A model generated the notes under the pieces. The model was not told where the DNA came from. It was given only the letters and a program-made list of their open reading frames with translations, and searched no databases. 64,000 bases of DNA, from NCBI RefSeq assembly GCF_958298935.1, contig NC_084929.1:30073501-30137500 (forward strand), given 5' to 3'. The position numbers were made by a program, and so were the translations under genes. Of the stretch, positions 35,289 through 46,830 are shown in pieces. Numbering within the stretch: position 1 is the first letter of the stretch; each line of letters starts with the position of its first letter. The DNA comes from Phragmites australis. Its lineage: Eukaryota > Streptophyta > Magnoliopsida > Poales > Poaceae.

Positions 35289-35825
35289 ATATTTATTGTT
35301 TATGTGCCAATACCGCTGCCATAGCGAACCACTATGTGACCTTTGAGAAAAGTTGGACTATATGTCGATTATGATATTGCATCCATAATCTGATATTTAG
35401 AACCAACAACTGTAAATTTGCATATGGCCTGCTTCGCTGATTGCATATTTGATGAAAATATTTTTCCGCTATTAGGGGCATGAAATATATCCATGGATGA
35501 AGAATGTCAGAAAATTATTTGGCAGGCCGAAGGAATTACGACACATGACCCATGCACTAGTGAAGCAAATGATGAAGTATAGAAAATTATCATTTCGCAG
35601 AAATTAGCAAACAATCTGCCTGATCATTTTTATGATTTGAAGAGCGTGACTAAGTGGCATGTGCCTGCATGCAATGCATCAGAGAGGGTGGAAGTACCAA
35701 AGGAAGGTACCCCTCATCTTGTCCTAGGAGCTCCGAAAAATAATAAAAGGATAAGAAATTTGGTTCCTCAAGTCCCAAGTAGCCAGAGACGTCTGACGAA
35801 AGTAGGAAATGAGAGCTTACCATAA
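35289..35825 (+). pseudogene. Copia integrase C-terminal region, after the insertion
   Basis: Continues the protein broken at HLRKFGC: VYVPIPLP, then KVGLYVDYDIASII, YLEPTT, ADCIFDENIFPLLG, KLANNLPDHFYDLKSVTK and VPACNASERVEVP. Order and spacing match the stretch between the integrase core and RT in grass copia polyproteins. Stops remain. Confidence 0.8.
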
Positions 35826-36097
35826 CTGATCATAAAAATGCCACAAAGGAAGAAGAAGGGGGCCAGTTGAGACATGGTGATGGTATGGAACCTAACAAAA
35901 TAGGCATAGCAGATTTAAATCTTCCCACGTAGGAATAAACCAGTGAAAATGCATGTGTTGAAATTGACGCTGGTAAATTAAAGGGCATTGCTCCCATAAT
36001 AAGAAATAATAAAGAAGCACCTGAAAGTGCACCTGAAAGAAATAATGAAGAGCAAGATGAAAAAGCACCTGAAAGTGTAGCCCATGATGAAATAGCA

Positions 36098-37742
36098 ATG
36101 AACTATGTGAATTCAGCGGAATCTTGGAACAGAGCAACCACAATAGTTGATATATACTTTACAAATAAAATTGTCACAATTATAGATCATGGCCCTGAGT
36201 CAGCATCGCTCACTGAATGTAGAATGATGTTAGATTGGGAAGACTGGCGGAAGGCAATAACAGCTAAACTATTGTACCTGCACAAAAGGGAGATTTTTGG
36301 GCTAGTATGCCGCACTCCTCCCCACATCAAACCAGTGCAATACAAGTGGGCTTTTATTCGTAAGAGGAATGAAAGGAATAAAATTATGAGGTACCAAGCA
36401 CGACTAGTTGCACAAGGTTTCACTCAACAACCAGGCATTGATTATGAAGAAACCTATCGCCTGGTGATGGATGGTATTATCTTTAGATATTTAATCTCGA
36501 TGGTAGTCAACCTAGAGTTGAAAATAAAACTGATGGATGTTGTGATCATATATCTTTATAGGAGCATTGATTCAAACATTTATATGAAGGTACCTGAAGG
36601 AATATCATTGCCGAATCAGGATATAAGAAATAGACATCTTTATAGGTATAATTGAAGAAATCGCTATATGGGTTGAAATAGTCAGGTCCCAGAATGGATT
36701 TTTGCATATGAAGATGATCTGAATATCATCGGTATAGAAGAAGAAACTAAAGAAGCAAACTCGTACTTGAAGTCTGAATTTGAAATGAAAGACTTGGGTA
36801 AAACCAAATTTTGCTTAGGCCTGCAGCTAGAGCATGTGACAAATGGAATTTTGTACATCAGTCAAATTATACTCATAAGGTGTTAGAGTAGTTTGATTTT
36901 CAAACATCATTTTCCGCTAAAACTCCCATGGTCGGAAGGTTATTGCAAATAGATCAAGATCCCTATAGGCCTAGAGAAGAGGGGAGAAAGTGTTAGGATC
37001 ATTGAAATTCTCATACTTAAGTGCAATAGGTGCGATGATGTATCTAGCTAATTGCAATAGGTCAGCCATAGCGTTCGCAAAAAACCTACTTGCATGATAC
37101 AACGTAGAGCCCACTAAAGGTATTGAAAGAGCGTGAAGGATATTCTGTGTTACTTGCAAGGTAGAAAAGATCTGGATCTATTCTAAAAAAGAATCAGGAC
37201 GTAAGTTTTGTTGGATACGTAGATGTTTGATATCTGTCAGACCCTCATACAACAATATTACAGACTGACTATGTTTTCTTATGTGGTGGAACTACAATAT
37301 CCTAGAAATCGTCAAAGCAAAGTCTTATATCTACTTCGACGAATCACTCAGAAATAATAGCTTTATATGAAGCCACACGAGAATGCGCATGACTTAGAAG
37401 AGTGATCAATCATATCCAGCAGTCATGTGGTTTGAACACTACTAACACTGTCACCATTATCTATGAAGATAATGTTGTATGTGTTGCGCAAGTGCAATCA
37501 GGATATGTGAAAAGCAACTTAATGGAGTATATCAACCCCAAGTTCTTCTATGCTCGTGAATTGCATGAGATGAATGAAATAAAGATAATGCATACCAAGT
37601 CATGTGAAAATCTTGCAGATTTATTCACTAAGTCTCTCCCTGCATCTAGTTTTAAAAGATGTGTTCGTGGCATTGGGGTGATAAGGCTTAGAGAGTTGCA
37701 CATTTTAGGGGGAGAATTTTCACATAATATCGACATGAGGAA
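36098..37742 (+). pseudogene. Copia reverse transcriptase and RNase H
   Basis: The RT start reads WAFIRKRNERNKIMRYQARL, VAQGFTQQPGIDYEETYRLV and MDVVIIYLYRSIDSNIYMKV, in one 185-codon frame. After a stop, the catalytic box is degraded to FAYEDDLNIIG (normally YVDDL). EFEMKDLGKTKFCLGLQLEH follows, and a second broken part. RNase H remains as TIIYEDNVVCVAQVQSGYVK and KSCENLADLFTKSLPAS, ending at the polypurine tract. Enzyme activity is lost. Confidence 0.88.
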
Positions 37743-37979
37743 TTAAATCTTAGTCAAAAAGATTAATTGTCCAAAGTTAATTATGAAGATTATATGAAGT
37801 ATTTTGGGTGGATTGTACTCTTTTTCCCTTAAATGAGTTTTCCTGAAGTTTCTCATGATAAGGTTTTTAATGAAGCAATTTATGTGACCATGTCGCGAGC
37901 TATGTATTCTTTCTCCTAATTTTTTTCACTAGATTTTTGGAGAGTTTTGATAGGACATATGCATTTTGCAAGAAGTGCT

Positions 37980-37989
37980 CAAGGGGGAG
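37980..37989 (+). other. Copia polypurine tract
   Basis: caagggggag directly before the 3' LTR. Confidence 0.8.
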
Positions 37990-38208
37990 TGTTAAGAAAA
38001 CTAGAGTTTTACAACCGAATATGGGCTCATCTCGATCTCTTGAAAGATTCGATTCTATCTCTTAGGGTTTTTTGGCATTATATATACGAGGCAGAACCCC
38101 TCATTGTAAACATAGATGAATAAAGAAGAGAAAGTTTTCCCCTACATTGTGTCTCATTTGTACAATTATTTTCTTAAGAGATCTCTAGACTACACCCGGT
38201 AGCATCAA
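37990..38208 (+). repeat. Copia 3' LTR
   Basis: Begins TGTTAAGAAAAC and matches 23284-23509. The right end is altered: after cccggtagca it reads tcaacg instead of gaggttttccaaca. The last ~10 bp are therefore deleted or replaced, and the exact border is uncertain. Confidence 0.87.
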
Positions 38209-38569
38209 CGACAGCCACGCACCCAACACGGCATCAACCAGTCCGCCACTCATCTTGTCATTCAGCAATTGCACAAGACATGAGGACGGGTGAAACGCCT
38301 GTTTTTTCGACTTCTCTCCGGCCGTGCAACCACCTTTTGTAGAATTAAACTAATTTAAACCGAGATAATCACTTAGCCTAATTACATTAATATTTAATCA
38401 TAATATGAAATTAGATAGATTTAACCTTGATTAGACGATGCTATTGGAAATGATCTATGTTGCTTCGGGAAGAGCAGCGACATGGATCAGTACAATGTCA
38501 TCGGTGAAGCCTCTGTCGGTGTAGGTCAGTGGTGAAATGTCGAGGTCTCTATGGCAGTTGTAGCATCTA
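38209..38569. other. Flank between copia element and LTR-like segment
   Basis: Nothing recognised. Confidence 0.5.
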
Positions 38570-40290
38570 GGTCTCTAGGTAAGTGGTAAGTATTTTAGTG
38601 ATTAATGACAAGTATATCATTATGACTAAAAAGTTTATTTTGAAGGGCAATTAAAAGATTAGTTCAAAATATTGTTAGATGATATTGGTCCCTTAATTGA
38701 ATGGTTGAGCGATCAAAGGATGTGAACGTCAATATTAAGGATTTTCTAGTTCTAAGTGTCGTAAGAACATGAATGACACTTAGAATAAAATAGGCTCTTT
38801 TTTGTTCTTTGACCGTACTATAAAGAGGGGATAATAGTAGTAGCTTGATCTAGTTGAGTCTAGATTTGGTTGTATGCACAAAATTCTAGCACTAGGTAGC
38901 TCAGAGAAGTCTAAGAATGAGTTGAAGTGAAAATATGACCTAAAAAAGTTTGAATTGGATAAGTTCTAAAAACTCTATACTTGTCGGATGGTTCGGCAAT
39001 AAAGGCATTGTACATGTCAGAGCTTTTATCTCAATACTATTGTACACGTTGGGTGATCCAGCAAAGAGAAGTTGGCAATGCCGAAGTATTTTTCAAAAGA
39101 GAGATTTCGAGTTAAACATGTCAGATGGTCTGGCGTACCATAAGAGGCTTCACTAGAGTAAAGTCCAGATGATTTCTTTCTGCTCACTGGAAGATGGACT
39201 TATACACGCCGGATAGTCCGGTACATATATCAAAGGTGTCACCAGAGTAAAGTCCAGATGGTTTATTTGTGTTGACTAGAAGACGGACTTATACACATCG
39301 GATGGTCCGGCGCATATATCGGAGGTATCGCCGGAGTAAAATCCAGAGGAATTTCTTTCGGTTCAATGGAAGTTGAACTCATACACGCAGGATGGTCCGG
39401 CGTATGTATCATATGTTTCACCGGAGGATTCAATGCTTGGAATGGCTAGTAACGACTAGTTTTGGGTGGACGATTCACACCGAATGGTTCGGTGTTTGGA
39501 GCATATGCACGCTAGATGATCCAGCGTTCACAAAAAATATAGGTGGTTGGGCAATGGTTAGTTTTGGACATCTAGCCTATATATTACCCTCATTTCATCT
39601 TACTGGGTAACCTTGCGATTAAGAAGAGCTTAAACACTTACTATGTAATCAAGAGGTAAAGGAGTGCACTAGAGTGATATGTAAATTTTTTAATTAAAGA
39701 TTAAGGATATCATTAGTGCAAAGAGAGTAACAAGTGTGCATCTACCTATAGTCTAAGCTTGATTTGGATCAAGTGAAGATATTGACTTGTTACTCTTGAC
39801 GTTCACAACAACTAGTCGATCTTGATGATTGAAGGTGTCTTGGTGAGCTTCTAGAGTTCTTGTGGGAGCCCCAAAAGAAAACTTTGTGTTTGGTTTGAAG
39901 CCCGCCAATCCGGAGATATCGGAATAGCTATCACTAGAGAGCACTTGAGTCTAGGTGATTCAAGGGGGAGCGATATCATTAGTGAATACTCCCACGATAA
40001 TTAGGGAGGAGTATCAATTTCTCGATACCTAAAAAAATTCGGTGTCTTCTTGTCTATCTCTTTATTTTTTTCGTATTTACTTTGAGTATTTACTTTTTAC
40101 AAGCTAATGATCCGCAATTCTGTTCTTGTTAGTATCTCGAATGATTTCTTACTTAGCATTCTATCAAATTTGGTCGTTGTAGTTATTTTTTATTCATTTA
40201 GGATAAGATTGTTTATTTATTCTAGAGTTAGGTTGAAATAGTTTTAATTATGATCTAATTTGATCCTTTCAACGGTGATGGCCTCCAAGT
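38570..40290 (+). mobile_element. Probable solo LTR of a large copia (SIRE/Maximus-like) element
   Basis: Contains text typical of long grass copia LTRs: ttagtgattaatgacaa near 38596, repeated ggatggtccggcg motifs, and ttctagagttaggtt near the right end. There are no coding domains. The limits are approximate, and no matching second LTR or target duplication was found, so 'solo LTR' is inferred. Confidence 0.4.
39151..39418. repeat. Three-copy tandem repeat, period 89 bp
   Basis: Copies start at 39151, 39240 and 39329 with cacyrgagtaaagtccaga and each ends cggatggtccggcg-type text plus ..tatatcnnaggtnt. Weaker partial copies extend on both sides (about 39110 and 39419-39520). Confidence 0.88.
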
Positions 40291-40787
40291 TGATACAACG
40301 TCCTCAGCGATGGATCTTTAGGGTTTTGGAAGTGTCGGAGGAGTGCGGCTAACCTTCAATCAAAACGATCGTGGGTGGTTGACTTCCCCTTTCATATGTG
40401 GCGCTAGCAACTCGGGACTGAAACCAACGATAATTTTTACCTCCGATCAAGACGCGTACATTAGTCGTGACGGCCCTAAGCCCACCTCTTATTATCTCTC
40501 GGTTGCTTAGCCGAGATGGTACATGGTAGCCAACACCTTTTCCTCCCGCTCCATGGCTCACACCACCGACCGGTCCACCGCAATTACGCTCACCAACGGG
40601 CAGACACTAGTCCACAGCTCCCTACGCCGCGCTAAAGCGGAAGCGCCCGCACGCTGCCGCAACGGACAAGGAGCCACCAAAAACTGCAGGGCTCACGGGC
40701 CCCCGGACGGACTCTGCCCCAGTCCACTCCATTCCCTGCTCCCCGCTACTGCTGGTAGCAGCGTAGTGCTCTCCTCGGACGACCGCA

Positions 40788-43700
40788 ATGGCGGACGTAG
40801 TGGCGCGGCGCGGCGTCGCCGTCGCCGCGGCGGAGGCGGCGGCAATGCGGGGGCGTGGGGAGGTGGACACGTCGTCGCCGTTCGAGTCCGTGCGGCAGGC
40901 CGTCGACCTGTTCGGCGGCGGCGGCGGCGCCGTCTCCCAGTGGCGGCACCAGCGGGCGCCGCTGCCCGTCCAGCTCCGGCCCGAGGTCAGTCGATCGGGG
41001 CGTGCCCCTTCCTTTTGCGGCGTTAGTTTATGTAAAGCAGTGGACTTCTGCGTTTCAAAGTGCAGGTGGTGGCATGGCATGCTCGCTCGCTCGCCGCCGC
41101 ACTGCTTTCTCCTCTCCTTTTTTCAAAGCGCTTTTTCGCGTTCATTGAACAACTTACTTTGAGATCCCTGTGCTGCCACTGGCTGTACAGAAATTAGAGT
41201 GATCCAAAAAAATTAGAGTCATCCGTTGTTTCAGCGCGGGGATTCCTTCCAATTTGCAGTGTTCCAATGTTGTTTCAGCCGTTGTTAGGTATCTGCTTTC
41301 AATTTGGTGAGGGCATACGCCATCCGAAGCAGCATCCCTTTCGGCGAAGTGGTTGGCATCATGGTGTGGATGATTGTGACATGACATTGCGGGGACTTGG
41401 CATCAATCTGGAACCGAAAAGAACCAAATGCATCATGGCATTTACTACCGGATAGCGGATAGCCTCTTCGGTCCGACATTGCGAGGAATAAAGGTTCACT
41501 GTTAGATCTTGATGTTGTTGGGCTATGACTTGTGAGCATTCGGTAGTTATCAGCCTCTCAACTTCTCTGCCCAGAACCTGTTGCAAAATTACTTGTATCC
41601 TGAAAAAGATGACATATGACGGAGCAGAACAGTTTATGAAGGTATAACTGACTAGCAAAGATGAATTACTACAGTTCATTGCGGTTCAAATAACTTGACC
41701 AATGGCAATAACTTCCCGGTGTTTAATTTTTATGGTTACACATTACCGGTTTTTTTACTTCTCCTAAAGCAGATGACCATGTTTTAATCGACATTTTTGT
41801 AAGACACAAGTTGGTTAGTTTGGCCCAATATACTCTTTAACCATGTTGTAGCTCTTATCAATGCCTTGTCCCAACAGACTTACCCTTGAAACAGGGTTAA
41901 TTTGCTCGGGGTCCTAGTTTGTCATAATGTTGAGGAAATTATGCCTTTTACGTCTGAATTGAGGAGCAAACACTAGTAAACTATTGGGCATCATTTCAGG
42001 GTATGTGAAGACAACTATTAATATGTCATCTGATACAGTGATACTAGTATGGAAGTGCTTAAACCTGAGTACAAGAGGCAACGCCGACAACAAATTTGGC
42101 ATTAGCGGCAGATGTGAGGCATCCAAGGATAATCTTAGCTACAACGTGGGGGGAATTGCTGCATTACTACCTGACCACTGTAGATGTAATGTAAGAATCA
42201 AAAGGCGATCAAGTAGTCCTCTTCTAGTGTTTTTGAAAGTCCACTGCACGAGTAGGCATCGTTTTTCTCTCAAGTATACTTTCTTACGGATTGTATAGTG
42301 AGGACTGTTGGCGAGATTTCAAGAAGTATTTTCCCCCACGTTTTCGCATTAGCTCCCCAATTTCCTCTATGCATTTGTCTGAGTGCACTTGTATTTCTGT
42401 TCCCGATAAATAAATCTGTATTCTTACTCCATTCACTAACGGCATTTCTTTCAGGAGGTAGAACTTATGAAAGTTGAGGAACAAACAGTGAAGCTGGAGA
42501 TGGAACTTTTTGTTAAGGAAAGGGAAACATTTAAGGTCTTGAAAGAACTACAAGCAACAAAGCAGGTTATTGATGGCTTGAAATTACAAATAGAGAAGGT
42601 AACATTGGAGGGCACAAATGCTGCAAATTGTCTTCCTGATTTCGACCCAAAATCCAGTAGCCATACCGATCCACCGATCCAGAGCACAAAAAGCACACAG
42701 TCCCCACTAACCACATTGATCAAGCTGAATCTGGCAAAAGCATTCCTTAACACTGATACTGTCAACATGCTAAGGAGCCAGATAGAGAAGGAGAAAGGAT
42801 CACTTGAGAAAACCCGTGAAAGGCTACAAGTGAACATAGGGAAGGCTTCATCATTAGAAGCTGATTTGAACAAAACTGTCGCACAGCGGCAAGCAGTAAA
42901 AGCTTCACAATCTATCCTTGAGCCTTCTGAAATCTGGTTGCAGATGAAGCATTTGAATTCTGAGAAAGAGAAGCACAGGAAGATGGCTGAGGATTCGAAA
43001 AACGAGATTTGTGAATTAACAGCTGCAATCGAACACACAAGGTCTAAGACGAAGACCCTGCAGTTCAGGATCGTCATAGCCGAGAAATTGAAGGAAGCTT
43101 CGAGACGTGGAGAAGATATTGCTCTTTCAGAGATGAAAAACCTGAACAACGGGCAGGACCTTGGTGCTGCTACTTCCGATGTCACACTCTCTGTTGAGGA
43201 GCATGCTATGTTTGTGCGCAAAGCACAAGATGCGGACGACACCTCTAGAAAGAGGATTGACGCAGCAATGCAAGAGCTAGATCAAGCAAACCAGTGCAAG
43301 CTAGAACTTTTGGAAAGAGTAGAGGAAGCAATGAGAGCTGTTGAGACAAGCAGGAAGGCTCTGGAGGAGGCCCAAAAGAGGGAAGAATCTGCAAACAAGG
43401 CAACGCTAGCAGCCGAAGAGACGCTTCGAAAGTTGCGGTCAGATCAAATAATCCAAAACTGGCGACCGATCAACAACAATTCCGTGAAGTTCAAGAACTC
43501 AGCAGTGACACCCCGGAGAGCAGGCTCCGGGATATATGACGTGAACGGCCTGAGCCTGGTGACCGCCGGGCCACAGAACACAAAGACGGTATCCATCGGA
43601 CAGATCCTGAGCATGAAGCTGAACCGTGAGCTTGTAGCCGGAAAGAGCACGAACGCCAGGAAGAAGGTCTCGCTCGGGCAGATCCTAAGCCAGAAGTACG

Positions 43701-43873
43701 AGGTGCTCTCTCCGTTGCGGATAGATCACGACGGCGCTTCTCGCAAGCAGTTTCAGCCGAGGAGGAAGAGGATGGGGTTCGCCGTTTACGCGTTGCTCCT
43801 CGCGAAGCAGAAGCACAGGAAGAGGCAGGCAGCTTCCTGCACTCATGGCAGCTTCAGCGCAAATGTACTGTAG
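40788..43873 (+). CDS. WEB family coiled-coil protein (DUF827)
   Basis: Two exons, 40788-40985 and 42455-43873, joined in phase 0 across a 1469-bp intron with CCCGAG|GTCAGT and TTTCTTTCAG|GAG borders, give 538 residues. WEB proteins act in cytoplasm; characterised relatives maintain the speed of chloroplast photorelocation. The start ATG lies in gcaATGGCG. Exon 1 carries the family's N-terminal motif DTSSPFESVRQAVDLFGG (residues 27-44), preceded by an Ala/Arg-rich start. Exon 2 is mostly coiled coil (about residues 71-395, Lys/Glu-rich heptads) with a Ser/Thr/Pro-rich gap at about 125-150. The tail has two copies of VSxGQILSxK (445-454 and 471-480) and a basic end. Exon 1 is very GC-rich and exon 2 is not, a common grass gradient. 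The exact paralogue is not known. Confidence 0.9.
40986..42454 (+). other. Intron of the WEB gene
   Basis: GT-AG intron with a T-rich tract before the acceptor (ggcatttctttcag). No transposon limits were recognised within it. Open frames inside are not supported. Confidence 0.85.
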
Positions 43874-43919
43874 TTAGTTTTGCTGGTGGTCACTAGCGCT
43901 TTATTTCCTAAGATCTCGG

Positions 43920-43925
43920 AATAAA
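43920..43925 (+). promoter_or_regulatory. Polyadenylation signal of the WEB gene
   Basis: AATAAA, 47 bp after the stop codon, a usual spacing for a plant near-upstream element. Confidence 0.6.
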
Positions 43926-44259
43926 CGGTACATGTGTAATTAGTTAGATCTATGAAGAAAGTTGATAATCCATTTAGCAGCTACTCTCTGGTCTGGCCAC
44001 AACTTTGTTGTTGAAGGGTCAGTGCCATGTCAAATGTTTCTTAACGCAACCGGAGGGTACATTGCATACCTGTGAACTGTGGTGTATGTCTACAACTGCA
44101 CGTAGCTGTGCCGCGTGCTCCCAGCATCGATCTGTCGGTGGCGTCGAGGTCTAATAGGAGCTGGATCCTTGATCATGGGTGGCCGGGGCCCTGGGTGTGG
44201 GGGTTGCTGCTGTTGGTTGCGCCATTCGTGCAGTCGTAGCCTACACCGCGTCACGGGGA
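43926..44259. other. 3' flank of the WEB gene
   Basis: Nothing recognised beyond presumed 3' UTR and flank. Confidence 0.5.
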
Positions 44260-46830
44260 TCTGATCAGCAATGAGCATGATGCTGTTCCTCGACCGTTGA
44301 AGCAATGATAGTATTGATACGGGGTCATGATCTCATGGTACAGCGTTTCACTGCAAGATTGCAAGGGTCTTCTGAATTCTGATTGTTTGGTGCCGGTGAC
44401 TGGCGACCTGCTTCCAATCTTATCTCTCAATTCCACGCCCACAAGGTCACCACCGTCACAAAAGCGAAACGTGCCAGCCCCATTCGAAGGCACGTTTTTG
44501 AGCCGGTTATAATTGGTGTTGTGTTCTCAACCACAAAAGTAGTCTGGTCCATTTTTTGAGCTATCTCACTCTCAACTTCCTTTTCTAATTGGACCATTTG
44601 ACTATCCTCCATAGGGTTAAAGTTCAACAGTGGAGCCAACTATTTTGCTCTTTCTTCCATTCTAGCTTCTAGCAATTGCATTTCCTCCTTTTCCTTTTCT
44701 ATAGAATCTATCTCATAGTCCATCTGTTCTTCTTCTAGTTCCTCCTCAGGCCCTGGAAAAATTCTCTTGGGAAGAAATCTTTGTGATTGTTTCCTGAGAA
44801 GCAAAATGGTCGGTCACAGTTTGATTTTTCTGGGAAGCAATATGATCATTCACAGATTGGGTTCCCTGTGACTATCATTTCTTCAACAAACACCTCTTTT
44901 GCAAGTTCACCTACCATAGTCTTGTGGTTTCTACTATTGTTGAGACCTCCTCCAGTTTTTTGATCTATAGAACCTCCCTACTGTTGCATCTCTAGAAGTT
45001 TGGAAAACCCAGAGTCACGATTGCCATCAGTAGCCCCCCCCCCCTCCCCCTCCCAAGAATCCTCCCTATCATCTTCCTCATCATCTTCTTTATGTCTGTC
45101 AAATTTAGATGATGAATTATCTGGAGGAGGTGTCTTCTCTTTGCCAGCAACCTCTACTCACCAAGAAATTTTATACCCCTCCCTACTGATAAAGACTTTA
45201 GTCTCACCTTTAACATGTGAAGAATCTCTACATGTCAATTTAATCCTCACTAGTCCAGGTCTACTCAAAGACTTCTCATCAATCTCTTCCGGGTCTCCAG
45301 CTAAGTAAGCAATTTCAGTAACTGCTTCTTCTGTTCTAGCAAAGGAAGGAATTCCAGTAGCCTTCACTCAAACCACCTCTAGCATACTAGTAGCATCAGC
45401 AGACATCTCTGTAGGTAGCAAATCTGGTCAACTGGTACCTCATGTCCTCGTCAGGGAAAGTGATCATGAACTCTCTATCTAACATCTGTCTAATCTTCCA
45501 ATTCTTTTTACCTCTAAAAAAATGTACCATTTCCTGATCAATGATCTATGCAGTAACTTTGCCTCTTTCTATGGTCATCATCCCCAGAACTTCTTTCTTA
45601 GCTCTAGATTTATTACCTGTAGGAATATGGATGCTATAGAAGCCCATTCTAGGAAAACCAAATCCACATACTTTCATTCCTCTCTTCTCAGGACATATAG
45701 TAGCCTTATGTCCTATCTTCTTGCAATGATAACACCGAGTTGGTTTTGTGTATTGAGCTCTCACATGACCAGTGTCATTGCAATCCTAAAAATATAGCTT
45801 AGTCTCAGTAGTATATTCTCTATCACTCTTGCTAGTGTTCTCAATTTATTTTTTTCTCCTCTTATTCTCTTCTCAGCTTACATCAAATATCTTGTTCTAA
45901 GATCACTCCATTTTTATCATCAGACCTTCTCTTGTTGAACTATTTGTCTCCCTAGTTTTGGCTTCCTTGTTCATAGCTTGCATCTATTGGAGCACTACTT
46001 CTAAAATTGTCTCTTCCAAAAGCTCTTTCACCATCTCTATTTACATTTTGTAAGCTAGCATCTATATTACTAACATTACCTGTAGCATATTTAGTAAGGT
46101 TGGGATTGTTCTCTCTGTGAAAGCCAGCCCTTGCATCCCTGGTGAAGTTGGGACTGCTTCCTCTATACTGATGTTGAGATCCATCTTTACCTTGCTATTT
46201 CTCTCCAAATTGGCGTCTGTCACCACCCTCTCTACCACCATCTCTTTCACCCTGGTGCCTCCCAGCGATCTGAATCCAACACCAGATCAGTAGGATGGAC
46301 CCCCAGGCACCATCTCCTTGATTTGATCCCTACCCACCATACCTTGGACCACAAATGCAAAGGAGCGGGAGTCCACTCTACGCGTGGTCGCTCTCACAAT
46401 TTTCTTCGCAGATGAGCCACATTACCGGATCTCAACTTGAGTCACCTGGAACCCTTGATCTGCTACCTTGAGCTCTCTCCCCTTTCGCACCCAGACCCAA
46501 TAACCGGTACAGTTGGACCATGAGTGGTTTTAGATATCACTTATGCACATGCCATGAGCGAAGATGGGCTGGATGGGCTGGACCGAGCTATGGTGACTTG
46601 GGCTGATTTTTGGACCCCCCCCCCAATCCTGTGCTGCAACGGTGCATCCATGGCATTTCCCGCTCCCTGTGGTTGTTCTACAGTGAACGTGTTGGGCTCG
46701 AAGCTGAACCCGTCGGCAGCGATGGGGACGGCAGCGGAGTCCGAGCCCGAGGCGGTGAAGGTGTCCATGCAACCCTCACCACTGGAACCTTCTGTCTCTA
46801 CATGACCTCCACCACCAGTCGTCCTCTTCA
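44260..46830 (-). pseudogene. LINE-type ORF1 (gag-like, zinc knuckle) remnant
   Basis: Read on the minus strand from about 46830, it has a poorly conserved N-terminal part. A CCHC zinc knuckle, CYHCKKIGHKATICPE (45690-45734), follows, then VCGFGFPRMGFYSIHIP and, after a stop, VKATGIPSFARTEEAVTEI, LAGDPEEIDEKSL, LVRIKLTCRD and FISREGYKISW. An acidic stretch comes next, and a weak tail to about 44260. This domain order matches ORF1-type RNA-binding proteins of grass LINEs. Stops and frame changes are frequent. No endonuclease or RT follows on the minus strand, so only the ORF1 half is present. It ends about 350 bp from the 3' end of the WEB gene, in tail-to-tail orientation. Confidence 0.72.

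Larger units (their letters stand above)
23284..38208 (+). mobile_element. Degenerate Ty1-copia retrotransposon, split by a nested gypsy element
   Basis: Two LTRs of about 220 bp bracket the element. Internal order on the plus strand is leader, gag, protease end, GAG-pre-integrase, integrase, reverse transcriptase, RNase H and polypurine tract (caagggggag at 37980), the copia order. Every domain carries stops or shifts. The integrase frame is interrupted at 26786 by gypsy DNA and resumes at about 35289. Without the insertion the element would be about 6.4 kb. A clean 5-bp target duplication was not recognised, because the right LTR end is altered. Confidence 0.9.

Noticed and set aside
40523..41162. 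Frames of 124-167 codons around WEB exon 1
   Set aside because: They read through the GTCAGT donor or run in the wrong frame. The DTSSPFESVRQAVDLFGG frame stopping at 40985 explains the coding signal.
42451..43242. 263-codon minus-strand frame opposite WEB exon 2
   Set aside because: Antisense shadow of a Lys/Glu-rich coiled coil, which gives a Ser/Phe/Cys-rich reverse translation.
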